45,462 nt of DNA from Beijerinckiaceae bacterium (lineage in GTDB: Bacteria; Pseudomonadota; Alphaproteobacteria; Rhizobiales; Beijerinckiaceae), in NCBI GenBank assembly GCA_004298435.1, contig SCSF01000134.1:1-45462 (forward strand). Direction: 5' to 3'. This document shows positions 23,278 through 32,045 of this stretch, piece by piece (within the stretch, counting starts at the first letter, position 1; each line of letters begins with the position of its first letter). The translations under genes were made by a program, and so were the position numbers. The notes below the pieces were generated by a model. The model had not been told where the DNA came from. It ran no database searches and saw nothing but the letters and a program-made list of their open reading frames with translations.

Positions 23278-23964
23278 TCAATCACCATCATCATCATGGT
23301 CGCGATCACGATAGCCGTCATGGTCCTCGTGGTCCTGGTGCTCCATCATCATCTGGTCCCCATTCATGGGCTGTTCCATGCCCTGATGATGCTGGTCTTC
23401 GTTATTGCGCCAGTTTTCATTGCGGCGCTCTTCATTGCGCCACTCGCCATGGTGTCGCCTGTGATGATGGTGGAACTCGCTCATAAATGGATGGCGTATC
23501 GCGCGCAGAAGGATCGGCAGGCGCTCTTTTTGTGCGTCGTTCAGGGTTGCGTAGAGAGGTTTTGCCGCGTCCGCTATTTTTTTCAATGCCTGTCCGCGGG
23601 CAGTGATCGCTTCGCTGTGCTTCTCCAGCCGATCGACAGGGTTGAGTCCTTGTTCCTGATTGCGGTGTGCGCGCCATTGCGAACTGACAAGTTTGCAGAA
23701 ATCGCGCATCGCGTTCTCAACCGGCGGCCAGAGTTTTTCCTGGTCCGCATTCAGCTCAAGCCCCGCATGTAGCGCCGCAAGCCGCGCATTGAGGAATGCA
23801 GCGCGATTCTGCGCCCAGAGTCCGTTCTGTTGCCAGTTGCCGGAATTTGCCGACTCGTTCTGATCAGACTGCGTGTTCTGAGACGGACCGGCAAGCGCGG
23901 CCGAAGCAATGCCACCGCTTGCAAATGCAGCGACGGCAATGACGATAGGCAGGCGTTTCATCAT
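23278..23964 (-). CDS. Spy/LTXXQ-type periplasmic protein with His/Asp-rich tail
   Basis: A 228-residue exported protein. The signal peptide is MMKRLPIVIAVAAFASGGIASAALA. The middle carries LNADQEKLWPPVENAM and later LYATLNDAQKERLPILLRAI, the LTXXQ-like helices of the Spy/CpxP family seen in Rhizobiales. The last 65 residues are dominated by His, Asp, Glu, Asn, Arg and Met (FHHHHRRHHGEW, DQMMMEHQDHEDHD, YRDRDHDDDGD), a probable metal-binding tail. The start at 23964 has GGAGA 6 bases upstream; the longer frame back to 24024 lacks a comparable site. A role in envelope stress or metal buffering is inferred. Confidence 0.8.
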   Translation of the reverse strand: MMKRLPIVIAVAAFASGGIASAALAGPSQNTQSDQNESANSGNWQQNGLWAQNRAAFLNARLAALHAGLELNADQEKLWPPVENAMRDFCKLVSSQWRAHRNQEQGLNPVDRLEKHSEAITARGQALKKIADAAKPLYATLNDAQKERLPILLRAIRHPFMSEFHHHHRRHHGEWRNEERRNENWRNNEDQHHQGMEQPMNGDQMMMEHQDHEDHDGYRDRDHDDDGD

Positions 23965-24087
23965 GGATCGTCTCCTCAGGTCGGGTCGATCATGCAGTGT
24001 TGCCGCCGCCGGGAGCCGCATCAAATCAATTTTGCGATCCTTACCTTCCGTTATTCAAAGCTTCGTGACGAAGCGCGGGCTCGTGCT

Positions 24088-25929
24088 CTACCGTTTCAGA
24101 GTGAACACATGATAGGGACCTGGCTCAGGTACAGGCGTCAGCCAATCGGGCACATGGCTCGACAGCAAAGCCGCAGCGAAGCCGTGCGGCGCGCGTTTTG
24201 CCAGCGCTTTGGTTTCTCCAAGACCGGCGCAGGTCATCACATAGGTGACATGATGCGCCGCGAGGATGCCACGCGCTTCGTCAGGTGGCGCGAGCATGGC
24301 GTCGAACCAGGCGCGATTGCCGATGTTGTCGCGATGGTACGGCGCTGTGAGCACACTATTGGGTGTGAAGACGAGCATATGCGCGCCAGCATCGAGCGGC
24401 GCGGCGACAAGCCCAGGCGCAAGCTGCGCGAGCGGCGCGAACGCCGATGATGTCAGGCATCCCGTGCCTTCGCGCCAGTCCGCCGCGTCGGATTTTGTCG
24501 GGATCACCAAAGCCCAGCCGATCGCTGAAAATGGCAATATGAGGCAGAGGGCGAGGGGAGCGAGTTCGCGCCATTTCGTGCGCGTCAGCGCATCGCGCAG
24601 CGATAGGATCAACCAGACGGCGCCGAACAGCGATATCAGAATGGCGTAGCTCGTCATTCTGATCATCCAGACCGACAGGCCAACAGAAGCCAGAGTCATT
24701 CCCACAAGCATCACCCAGCGCTGCTGGGCAAGGCCGCGCGTGCGGGCGAGGGCGAAGGTAGAGGCGCCAAGCCCGAAACAGACAGGAAGCATCAGCATCA
24801 CCGCTGCGCCCGCATCCTGCCTGAACAGTCGTGGCATCGAAAAGCCTTCGACGACATTGTTCAGCCAGATCGAACGCACCAGCGGATCGATGCCATGATA
24901 GGGATCGATGAAGCACACTGGCTTGATGGCGCAGGCCGCACCTATGACAACGGCTGCCGCGCAGCAGGCGGCGACAACGCGTGCGGACAGAGTTGCGAGC
25001 CGCGGCGTTGCCAGCGCGAGTCCGCCCAGGACAACCGCGCCGGCGATGCCGGTCACGAGATAGACCGGCGAATAAGCATCGCAGACCGTATCGAACCAAT
25101 GCTTCGGTCCGACTGTCGAGAAAAACGCCAGCGGCAAGGCGATGCCAAGACCCATGCCAAGAAAGCCGAGAGGGCGTTGCAAATCGGCGCCGCGAACAAT
25201 CCAGATTGCGACGGTGAGCGCGATCAGCATCGCGATCAACGGCAAGGTTTCGAGACCAATTGCGAGGGACAGGGCCATCAGCGCGCCGGCTATCGCCGCG
25301 CGATAGGCCCGCTTGGCGTCAAATGCCTCGATGAGACAAGCGAGCATGAAAATCGAAAGCATGATCTGTGGTGCGGAATGATGAATGCGGCCCGGCTGGA
25401 ATTGTCCGAGTTCCATACCACTCAAAAGCGTGAGGATCAGCGCCGGTATGACGGCCGATTGTCCGATCAGGCTTTTCGCAATCCGTGCCATGCCGAGATA
25501 GAGAAACGCCTGAAGCGCCACAGGAAAGACGATGCGGGTGGCTCTTTCGGCCATCGCAGGGGAAAGGAAAAGGCCGAAGGATTTGATCAGAAAGGCGAGC
25601 GGCAGATCGACGATGCGCGACCAGTGCATGAAAACGCCATGCGGTGGGTCGAGACGATAGGCCGTCATATCGAACCAGTGCTGCCCATGAAGGAGAGCAC
25701 GCACCTGGACGAGACGCATGGCGTCGTCGGAATCGAAAAACGTGCCCTTGTCCCAGACGGCGAGCACCCGCGTATAGGAGAGGACGAGCCCCAGCCCTAC
25801 GACAATCGCGATCAGCAGCCACAGCGGCGCAGGGTTCGCGGAAGAGCCCTTTGCTTCTGTCTTTGCCTTATCGACCCCTGCCTTCGGCGGAGAGAGGGTG
25901 AAATGGGTCACGTCGGTCCTTTCAGGCAA
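24088..25929 (-). CDS. Multi-pass membrane protein, GT-C glycosyltransferase-like
   Basis: A 613-residue protein with about ten to twelve membrane segments. The first periplasmic loop contains GTFFDSDDAMRLVQVRALL (D66, D68, D69), the acidic motif position used by GT-C enzymes such as STT3/PglB. A HWFDMTAYRLDPPHGVFMHW stretch follows, and a soluble C-terminal part begins around residue 480 (TGCLTSSAFAPLAQLAPGLV). It probably transfers a sugar from a lipid carrier in the inner membrane. Substrate and pathway are unknown, and no sugar-synthesis genes adjoin it. The start at 25929 is the longest; the GTG at residue 7 is possible. Confidence 0.65.
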   Translation of the reverse strand: MPERTDVTHFTLSPPKAGVDKAKTEAKGSSANPAPLWLLIAIVVGLGLVLSYTRVLAVWDKGTFFDSDDAMRLVQVRALLHGQHWFDMTAYRLDPPHGVFMHWSRIVDLPLAFLIKSFGLFLSPAMAERATRIVFPVALQAFLYLGMARIAKSLIGQSAVIPALILTLLSGMELGQFQPGRIHHSAPQIMLSIFMLACLIEAFDAKRAYRAAIAGALMALSLAIGLETLPLIAMLIALTVAIWIVRGADLQRPLGFLGMGLGIALPLAFFSTVGPKHWFDTVCDAYSPVYLVTGIAGAVVLGGLALATPRLATLSARVVAACCAAAVVIGAACAIKPVCFIDPYHGIDPLVRSIWLNNVVEGFSMPRLFRQDAGAAVMLMLPVCFGLGASTFALARTRGLAQQRWVMLVGMTLASVGLSVWMIRMTSYAILISLFGAVWLILSLRDALTRTKWRELAPLALCLILPFSAIGWALVIPTKSDAADWREGTGCLTSSAFAPLAQLAPGLVAAPLDAGAHMLVFTPNSVLTAPYHRDNIGNRAWFDAMLAPPDEARGILAAHHVTYVMTCAGLGETKALAKRAPHGFAAALLSSHVPDWLTPVPEPGPYHVFTLKR

Positions 25930-26051
25930 AGCCGGGATCGCGCGCGAGCCTGAAGCAAAAGATTTGATGGAGCGTTACGCCCATACCGCGATTCTCCGGT
26001 CGGTGCGCCATTTGAGACGTTTAACCGCCTGTTAAGCGGGCGGGTGGCCTC

Positions 26052-26543
26052 ATGTGGCACGACCAGCGCAGCTTGGCGGCTGCTCTCAACGAAGCGCGCA
26101 TGATCCGAAATCCGAGCTTTGCCGAAATTCTCGATGATCTTGCCGCGGAGAGCGAGCCGGGTGTGGGATCGCGCGCAGGGCGCTTCTCCGGCGTTTCAGG
26201 TGGGGAGTGGGCGTTTTCCGCTTTCGGGAAAGAAAGGGATACGGCCGAACCGGACCGCCGGGCGTTCGAGGCCGCCTTTTTCCAGGATACGGAAGACTGC
26301 GAAATCCGGGCGCCTGATTTTGATCTCGATGAGGGCAAGATTGCCCGCGAGCTTGGCCTTGCTGCTGCAACATCCTTGTCGGACCTGACACGGGCACGCC
26401 GCGCCTTCGCCTTGCGCAATCATCCCGACGTGGTCGATCCGCGCTTCCGTTCCCGCGCCAATGAGCGGATGCAGATCGCCAATATGCTGCTCGATCGCCG
26501 CAACAGGGAGATCAGAGCCGCGCATGGGTCAAGAACCCGGTAG
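26052..26543 (+). CDS. J-domain-like protein
   Basis: A 163-residue protein with an unstructured acidic N-terminal part and a C-terminal region (about 98-150) reading LGLAAATSLSDLTRARRAFALRNHPDVVDP, then ANERMQIANMLLD. This fits helices II and III of a DnaJ J-domain, with the catalytic HPD at residues 124-126. No zinc-finger or substrate domain is present, so it would be a minimal Hsp70 co-chaperone. It is close to pxpA (40 bases), but a functional link is not obvious. Confidence 0.6.
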   Translation: MWHDQRSLAAALNEARMIRNPSFAEILDDLAAESEPGVGSRAGRFSGVSGGEWAFSAFGKERDTAEPDRRAFEAAFFQDTEDCEIRAPDFDLDEGKIARELGLAAATSLSDLTRARRAFALRNHPDVVDPRFRSRANERMQIANMLLDRRNREIRAAHGSRTR

Positions 26544-26583
26544 AGCCTTGTCGCGCGAAGCGGCGACGTGCGATGCTCTGAGG

Positions 26584-27342
26584 ATGCAGAGCGTTGATCT
26601 CAATTGCGATTGCGGCGAAAGCTTCGGCGCCTACCAGATGGGCGATGATGCGGCGATGCTCGCCATCGTCACGAGCGCCAATGTGGCGTGCGGTTTTCAC
26701 GGTGGCGATCCCGAAGTGATGGCGGCGACATTCCGCACGGCAAAAAGCCACGGCGTCGCAGTCGGGGCGCATCCGGGGTTTCCGGATCTCTGGGGTTTTG
26801 GCCGCCGACGTCTGCCGTTCTCGAACGGAGAAATCGAACGTCTTGTTGCCTATCAGATCGGTGCGGCGCAAGCGCTTGCAGCCTATGCCGGGCACAGGAT
26901 CACCCATGTGAAGCCGCATGGCGCCTTGAGCAATGTCGCGATGGAAGACGAAGATGTTGCGCGCGCCATTGCCCGCGCGACGCGTGCGGTCGATCGCGAT
27001 CTCGCTTTTCTTGCTGTTGCCCGCAGCGCTCTTGAAGAGGCTGGAACCGTCGAAGGGCTCAGGGTCGTCTCGGAGGTTTTCGCCGATCGCGCCTATAATA
27101 ATCGCGGCCTTATGGTAGCGCGAAGCGAGGAAGGTGCGGTTCTGCATGATTGCGTGGAGGTTGCCGATCGTGTCGTCGCGATGGTGAGCGAGGGAGCCTT
27201 GATCACCATGTCCGGGTTGCGGATCCCCGCGCCCATTCATTCGATCTGCGTTCATGGCGACACGCCGAACGCTGTCGCGATGGCGGGGGCCGTGCGGCAG
27301 AAACTTGAGGCCACGGGCATTACGGTGAAGGCGTTTGTGTAA
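26584..27342 (+). CDS. pxpA: 5-oxoprolinase subunit A (LamB/YcsF family)
   Basis: A 252-residue protein with the family start VDLNCDCGESFGAYQMGDD, then SANVACGFHGGDPEVM, GAHPGFPDLWGFGRR, HVKPHGAL and ICVHGDTPNAV near the C-terminus. PxpA works with PxpB and PxpC to hydrolyse 5-oxoproline to glutamate using ATP. Neither partner gene is adjacent, which is unusual, because the three are commonly clustered. The ATG at 26584 is chosen because the conserved VDLNCDCGE must lie at the N-terminus; the ribosome site there is poor. Confidence 0.9.
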   Translation: MQSVDLNCDCGESFGAYQMGDDAAMLAIVTSANVACGFHGGDPEVMAATFRTAKSHGVAVGAHPGFPDLWGFGRRRLPFSNGEIERLVAYQIGAAQALAAYAGHRITHVKPHGALSNVAMEDEDVARAIARATRAVDRDLAFLAVARSALEEAGTVEGLRVVSEVFADRAYNNRGLMVARSEEGAVLHDCVEVADRVVAMVSEGALITMSGLRIPAPIHSICVHGDTPNAVAMAGAVRQKLEATGITVKAFV

Positions 27343-27432
27343 GGGGTGAACACTCTCCCTTTGGGTGCAAGATTTGAGCCTTACCTGTAATATCCGAAGC
27401 ATTCATACTGACGAGCCTCTGACAGCGGCCCG

Positions 27433-27462
27433 CGTCATTGCGAGCGAAGCGACGCAATCCAG
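27433..27462 (+). repeat. Dispersed repeat (CATTGCGAGCGAAGCGACGC type)
   Basis: Contains CATTGCGAGCGAAGCGACGC followed by AATCCAG, a short repeat familiar from many proteobacterial intergenic regions. Only this copy is in the window. Confidence 0.6.
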
Positions 27463-27496
27463 ACCAATGAAGTGCAGGTACGAGGCAGACATTTGT

Positions 27497-27529
27497 GCCT
27501 GGATGCGCGGATCAAGTCCGCGCATGACG
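27497..27529 (-). repeat. Copy of the GCGCGGACTTGATCC repeat
   Basis: GGATGCGCGGATCAAGTCC is followed by GCGCATGACG. It is nearly identical to 5461-5493, in the same orientation. It lies between pxpA and the RND pump gene, which converge here. Confidence 0.8.
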
Positions 27530-27607
27530 CGCTGATTGATTGCGGAAAAAAGCTTCCCGCGGTGATGCGCCGCCATTGTAAGCGAGCGAACGAAGCCTGC
27601 GTTTCCG

Positions 27608-30600
27608 CTATATCACTCCCGCATCTGCCTGGGCCGGTGTGTCGCTCAACCCGTCGTCTTCCTGCTTGCGGGTGAAATCGCCATAGCGCAGCGCCAGTGT
27701 CGGCAGAACCAGCAGATTGAGCGCCATCGATGTGATGAGTCCGCCAAGGATCACCACCGCCATCGGCCCTTCGATTTCTCGGCCGGGCTCTCTCATGCCG
27801 ATTGCGAGAGGCAGCACGCCGAGCGCCGTGACAAGTGATGTCATAACGATCGCCGCAAGACGGTCCGCCGCGCCGCGCACGGCTGTTTCCAGATTCCAGG
27901 GCTGTCCTTCGATTTCGACGAGGTCGCGGTAATGCGCGATCATCAGAATCGAGTTGCGGAGAGTCACGCCAAACAGCGTCACGAACCCCACCATGGAGCC
28001 GAGCGAAAGAACGCCGCCTGAAAGATAAACCGCCGCGACGCCGCCGACGAAGGCAAAGGGCAGATTGGCGAGAACAAGGACGAGATTGCGGCCGTTCCGG
28101 GTGATGATCGCAAGCAGCAGAATGATGCCGACTGCGGCGATCAGCGCATTGAGCAAAAGCGCGCGCTGCGCCCGCTTCTGCGCTTCCGCCGTGCCGCGGA
28201 ATTCGACATAGGTGCCCGATGGAAACGTCACGTTGCGTGCGATCGCTTTTTTTGCATCGGCGACGAAGGAAGCGACATCACGCCCGCTCACATTGGATGT
28301 GACGGTCTGCAACCGGCGTGCGCCCTGATGCTGAATGCGATAGCGGCCGGAACTTTCGTGGACATCGGCGACCTGTCCAAGCCGCAGATAGACACCCTTT
28401 GCCGAGCGTAACGGCAGATTGGCGACATCGGAGACGCTCGATCGGCTTGCCTTGTCGAGAATGACAAGCACAGGGAAGACACGATTGCCTTCGTAAACCT
28501 CGCCAACCTGATCGCCCTGATAGGCCGTGCGAATGACGTCCATCACGCCGACTGCGGTAAGGCCCCAGCGTTGCAGATCCCGTGGACGCAACTTGATGGT
28601 GAGTTGCGGCATACCCGGCGGTGATTCCACCTGAACGTCAGCCGCGCCGGAAACTTTCTGCAAGACGCGCGCGACTTCCTCTGCCTTGCGGTCGAGCAGG
28701 TCGAAATTATTGCCGAAGATGTTGACGACGACGGGCGAGGTGTACCCCGACAGCGTTTCCTCGATGCGTTCCGTCAGGAAAGTGTTGATCGCAAAATTCA
28801 CGCCCGGAATGACGGACAGGGCCTTGCGGATTTTGGCGGGCGCCGACTCGGCGTCTTCGGCGCTGATCGGATTGAGATCGACCTCGAACTCGCTGTGATG
28901 CGTGCCGTTGGTATCGTCGGCAAGTTCCGCGCGGCCGACGCGCTGCGCCACCGAGCGGACTTCCGGCAGGCTGAGCATCACCTTTGTCGCGATCTTGCCG
29001 AGACGCACCGATTCCGCAACCGAGGTTCCCGGCACGGCGGTCATATGGACTGTGTAATGCCCTTCCTTGAGCGCGGGAAGAAAAGTGCCTCCGAAGGTGG
29101 GGATCAGCGCAGCGCCGGCGCCAACCACCACGAGCGTCGCAAGCAGTATGATCGCCGGACGCCGAACGACGCCGTGCAGCAATGTCTCATATCGGCCCCG
29201 TGACCAGCGCAACAGCGGCGGGTCTTTCGGGTTAGAATGGCCGCGGCCGAACAGGATCATCGCGAACGCCGGCGTTACTGTCAGGGCAACGACGAGCGAC
29301 GCCACGGTGGCAAGGCCGTAGGAAACAGCGAGCGGCGCGAAGAGGCGTCCGGCAATGCCCGGCAGCGCGAGGACCGGAACGGCGACCAGCACCACAGCGA
29401 CGGTCGCGTAAACGACCGAGCTGCGGACCTCGTAGCAGGCATCCAGCACCACGCGCGCCATAGGCCGCGGTTGAGCAAGCCGGCTGTTTTCCCGCAGACG
29501 CCTGACGATGTTTTCAATGTCCACCACGGCGTCATCGACGACGATGCCGATGGCGATCGCGAGGCCGCCGAGGGTCATGGTGTTCATCGTAATGCCAAGA
29601 AAATGCAGTACGCTGACAGCAGGCAGAAGCGACAAGGGGATGGCAATGGCGGAGATGGCTGCGGTGCGCAGATCGAACAGGAAAAGGAAGAGCACGACGA
29701 TCACGAGTGCGCCGCCGAGCAGAAGTGAATTACGCACGTTTCCGGTCGCGACCGCGATGAACTTCGCCGGGCGGAAGAGATCGGTGCGGAGCGCGACGCC
29801 ATCCTTGGCGAGGGTGGGCTGCAATTCCGCAAAGGCTGCCAGAAGCCTCCGTGTCACCTCGGGCGTATTTGCCTTGTATTGCTCCGAAATCGTGAGAACC
29901 ACGCCGGGCACGCCGTCAATTGCGCCGGCTCCGACCTGCGGCTCGGGTGCGTCGAGAACCGTTGCGACATTGCCGAGCGTGACGCTCGCGGCCGGGCCTG
30001 CCTTCACGACTGTGCGGGAGATCTCTTCCGGTGTGAGGGATTGGCCCTGCGTCTCCAGAACGATGCGCTGATTGGCGGTGTCGATCACGCCGGCGCCGCG
30101 CACGCCCGTCGCATGGCGGGCAGCGGCGACGACATCTTCGAGGCCGAGGCCGAAGCGTTTCAGCGCGTCGGGGTGAACCTGAATCTGAATCGACTTCGTC
30201 TTGCCGCCGAACACCGCGACCTTGGCGACGCCGGGCACTGCGAGGAGCCGCGGCGTGACTGTGAACTGCGCGATTGTATGCAGATCCATCAGCGAATGGA
30301 CTTTGGATGTGAGGCCGGCGACGAGAACGATGCTGGTCGAAGATGTGAGCGGCGTCACAGTCGGCGGCTCGACGCCCGCCGGCAGTTGTCCGGCCGCAGT
30401 CGCAAGCCGTTCCGCCACGAGCTGACGGTCACGATAAACATTCGTCGAAGGCTCGAAGGTTACAGTGACGACCGAGAGGCCCTGCACCGAATTGGATTGC
30501 AGCATCCGCAATCCCGGCACCCCGTTGAGATTATTCTCGATCGGCTGGGTAACGAGAACTTCGACCTGCTCGGGGGCAAGGCCGGGGGCTTCCGTCTGGA

Positions 30601-30787
30601 TCTCGGCCTGCGGCGGCGCGAACTCCGGAAACACGTCGGATTTTGCCTGCTGGAGGCTGTAGATGCCATAGCCGAGCACGATGCAGGCAAGAATGGCGAC
30701 GATGCCGCGAAAGCGGATTGAAAATCGCAGCAGCGCTGCCTGCGGCCCTTGTGGCAGTGGTGCCCCGTTCGGGGTGCCAGAATGCAT
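27608..30787 (-). CDS. RND-family efflux pump, CzcA/CusA-type inner-membrane transporter
   Basis: A 1059-residue RND transporter with the standard layout: an N-terminal helix (IVAILACIVLGYGIYSL), a first periplasmic porter loop, helices 2-6, a second porter loop (from about residue 560) and helices 8-12. The helix-4 signature reads GGLAIAIGIVVDDAVVDIENIVRRL, with the acidic residues used for proton coupling in the heavy-metal subfamily. VFPEFAPPQAEIQTEAPGLAPEQVE also matches CzcA/CusA. Probable function is proton-driven export of metal cations from the periplasm; the metal cannot be told. The adaptor gene starts it 9 bases upstream. No outer-membrane factor gene is present. Confidence 0.9.
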   Translation of the reverse strand: MHSGTPNGAPLPQGPQAALLRFSIRFRGIVAILACIVLGYGIYSLQQAKSDVFPEFAPPQAEIQTEAPGLAPEQVEVLVTQPIENNLNGVPGLRMLQSNSVQGLSVVTVTFEPSTNVYRDRQLVAERLATAAGQLPAGVEPPTVTPLTSSTSIVLVAGLTSKVHSLMDLHTIAQFTVTPRLLAVPGVAKVAVFGGKTKSIQIQVHPDALKRFGLGLEDVVAAARHATGVRGAGVIDTANQRIVLETQGQSLTPEEISRTVVKAGPAASVTLGNVATVLDAPEPQVGAGAIDGVPGVVLTISEQYKANTPEVTRRLLAAFAELQPTLAKDGVALRTDLFRPAKFIAVATGNVRNSLLLGGALVIVVLFLFLFDLRTAAISAIAIPLSLLPAVSVLHFLGITMNTMTLGGLAIAIGIVVDDAVVDIENIVRRLRENSRLAQPRPMARVVLDACYEVRSSVVYATVAVVLVAVPVLALPGIAGRLFAPLAVSYGLATVASLVVALTVTPAFAMILFGRGHSNPKDPPLLRWSRGRYETLLHGVVRRPAIILLATLVVVGAGAALIPTFGGTFLPALKEGHYTVHMTAVPGTSVAESVRLGKIATKVMLSLPEVRSVAQRVGRAELADDTNGTHHSEFEVDLNPISAEDAESAPAKIRKALSVIPGVNFAINTFLTERIEETLSGYTSPVVVNIFGNNFDLLDRKAEEVARVLQKVSGAADVQVESPPGMPQLTIKLRPRDLQRWGLTAVGVMDVIRTAYQGDQVGEVYEGNRVFPVLVILDKASRSSVSDVANLPLRSAKGVYLRLGQVADVHESSGRYRIQHQGARRLQTVTSNVSGRDVASFVADAKKAIARNVTFPSGTYVEFRGTAEAQKRAQRALLLNALIAAVGIILLLAIITRNGRNLVLVLANLPFAFVGGVAAVYLSGGVLSLGSMVGFVTLFGVTLRNSILMIAHYRDLVEIEGQPWNLETAVRGAADRLAAIVMTSLVTALGVLPLAIGMREPGREIEGPMAVVILGGLITSMALNLLVLPTLALRYGDFTRKQEDDGLSDTPAQADAGVI

Positions 30788-30796
30788 CCGACGCGG

Positions 30797-31843
30797 CTAC
30801 TCTTCTTCCTGGATTTGCGAGCGGAATTCTTCCGATAGCAGCATTTGCGCGCCGCGGCTGACGACCTGCGTTCCATCCGCGATGTGTTTCACGAAATAGC
30901 CGCCATCGCGCGCCGGCGTGTCGGTCGCGATCTCGCGTCGCGCGAAAGTTTTCGGGCCGCTGCGGAAATAGGCCCAGGCATGGCCCTTAAGCCAGACGAT
31001 GGCTGGCGCGGGGATTTCAACGCAAGGTGTGGCGCTCCCGGTCGGCACGGAGGCGACAACATTCATTCCGGGCAAAAGGCCGCTGTCGGCCGAGGCCGTA
31101 TAGAAAAAGCTCCGCCCCTGAATCTGTGGGTCGATCGCTGCTGCCGGCGAGACGAAATGCAGCTCTATGCGCTGACCATCCTGCATCCGCAGGTATGCCT
31201 TGTCCGGTATCTTCGCGGCGACCTCATCGGCACGCAGAGTGACCTGGACAAGAACGGTTTGCCGCTCGATCAGGGAGTTCAGGAGAGGCGAAGCGTCCTG
31301 AACAGCCTTGCCGAGCACGCTGCCCCAGGCCTGCACTGCGGTATTAGCCAGACTCGCAAGCTGCGATTTGGCGGCGGACAGGTTCGCGGCATCGACAAGC
31401 GCTGTCTCCTCCGCCGCCTCAAGTTGCGCTTTTGAAACAGCGTGAAGGCCCTGACTATAAAGCCCACGGGCGCGCGCAAGAGCCGCCTGCGACAGGTCCC
31501 TCCTGGCCTTCTGGCTCTCCAGATTGGCTTTCGCGGTTTGGTACTTGTCGGCGAGGTCCGTCAGGGACTGAAGATTCAACACGCTGCCGTAAGCCCGCAG
31601 AGTGGGGGTGCGCAACCTGTTCTTCAGGCTTACGACTTCGAGTTCTTTGCGGCTTTCCGCATTTTCGTTGAGTGTGATGATCGATGTGCCATCGACGACG
31701 CTGATATGCGATGCGGTTTGCGCCGGCTTGTCGTCGTCATCCGGCTGGGCTTCGCCCCGCGCCTGGACAAAGCCCCATATTGCCGAGCCGACGACTGCGG
31801 CAAGGCACACCACTATGATCATTCCACCCAGCTTTTTCTTCAC
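30797..31843 (-). CDS. RND efflux adaptor (membrane fusion protein)
   Basis: A 348-residue periplasmic adaptor. An N-terminal anchor (LGGMIIVVCLAAVVGSAIWGF) precedes an acidic linker, a lipoyl/barrel-sandwich region split by a helical hairpin (DLADKYQTAKANLESQKARR to LASLANTAV), and a beta-barrel part (VLVQVTLRADEVAAKIPDKA). It links the CzcA-type pump downstream to an outer-membrane channel. The start is the GTG at 31843, without a strong ribosome site; an internal ATG at codon 8 is possible. It is co-transcribed with the pump (9-base gap). The spacer 31844-32045 upstream contains nothing I can name. Confidence 0.85.
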   Translation of the reverse strand: MKKKLGGMIIVVCLAAVVGSAIWGFVQARGEAQPDDDDKPAQTASHISVVDGTSIITLNENAESRKELEVVSLKNRLRTPTLRAYGSVLNLQSLTDLADKYQTAKANLESQKARRDLSQAALARARGLYSQGLHAVSKAQLEAAEETALVDAANLSAAKSQLASLANTAVQAWGSVLGKAVQDASPLLNSLIERQTVLVQVTLRADEVAAKIPDKAYLRMQDGQRIELHFVSPAAAIDPQIQGRSFFYTASADSGLLPGMNVVASVPTGSATPCVEIPAPAIVWLKGHAWAYFRSGPKTFARREIATDTPARDGGYFVKHIADGTQVVSRGAQMLLSEEFRSQIQEEE

Positions 31844-32045
31844 AATCCGCAGCCTTGGTAGGGAGAAGATTGAGCCGGAAGGAATTGGCGCGCACAGGGT
31901 CTTCAGCCCCGGGCGCCTTCATATCCATCGCGGTCGCAGGCTGGAATCTCGAAGCGAACCAGCCCGCTACCACATAACAGGAAAAATTCTATCGGGGGTC
32001 AAGAAAAGACACCGGCCGGATGAGTCGAATGGAAAAAGCGCCCGG

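Noticed and set aside
24895-25953. Plus-strand open frame of 352 codons
   Set aside because: It is antisense to the 613-residue membrane protein, whose hydrophobic pattern and acidic motif are convincing.
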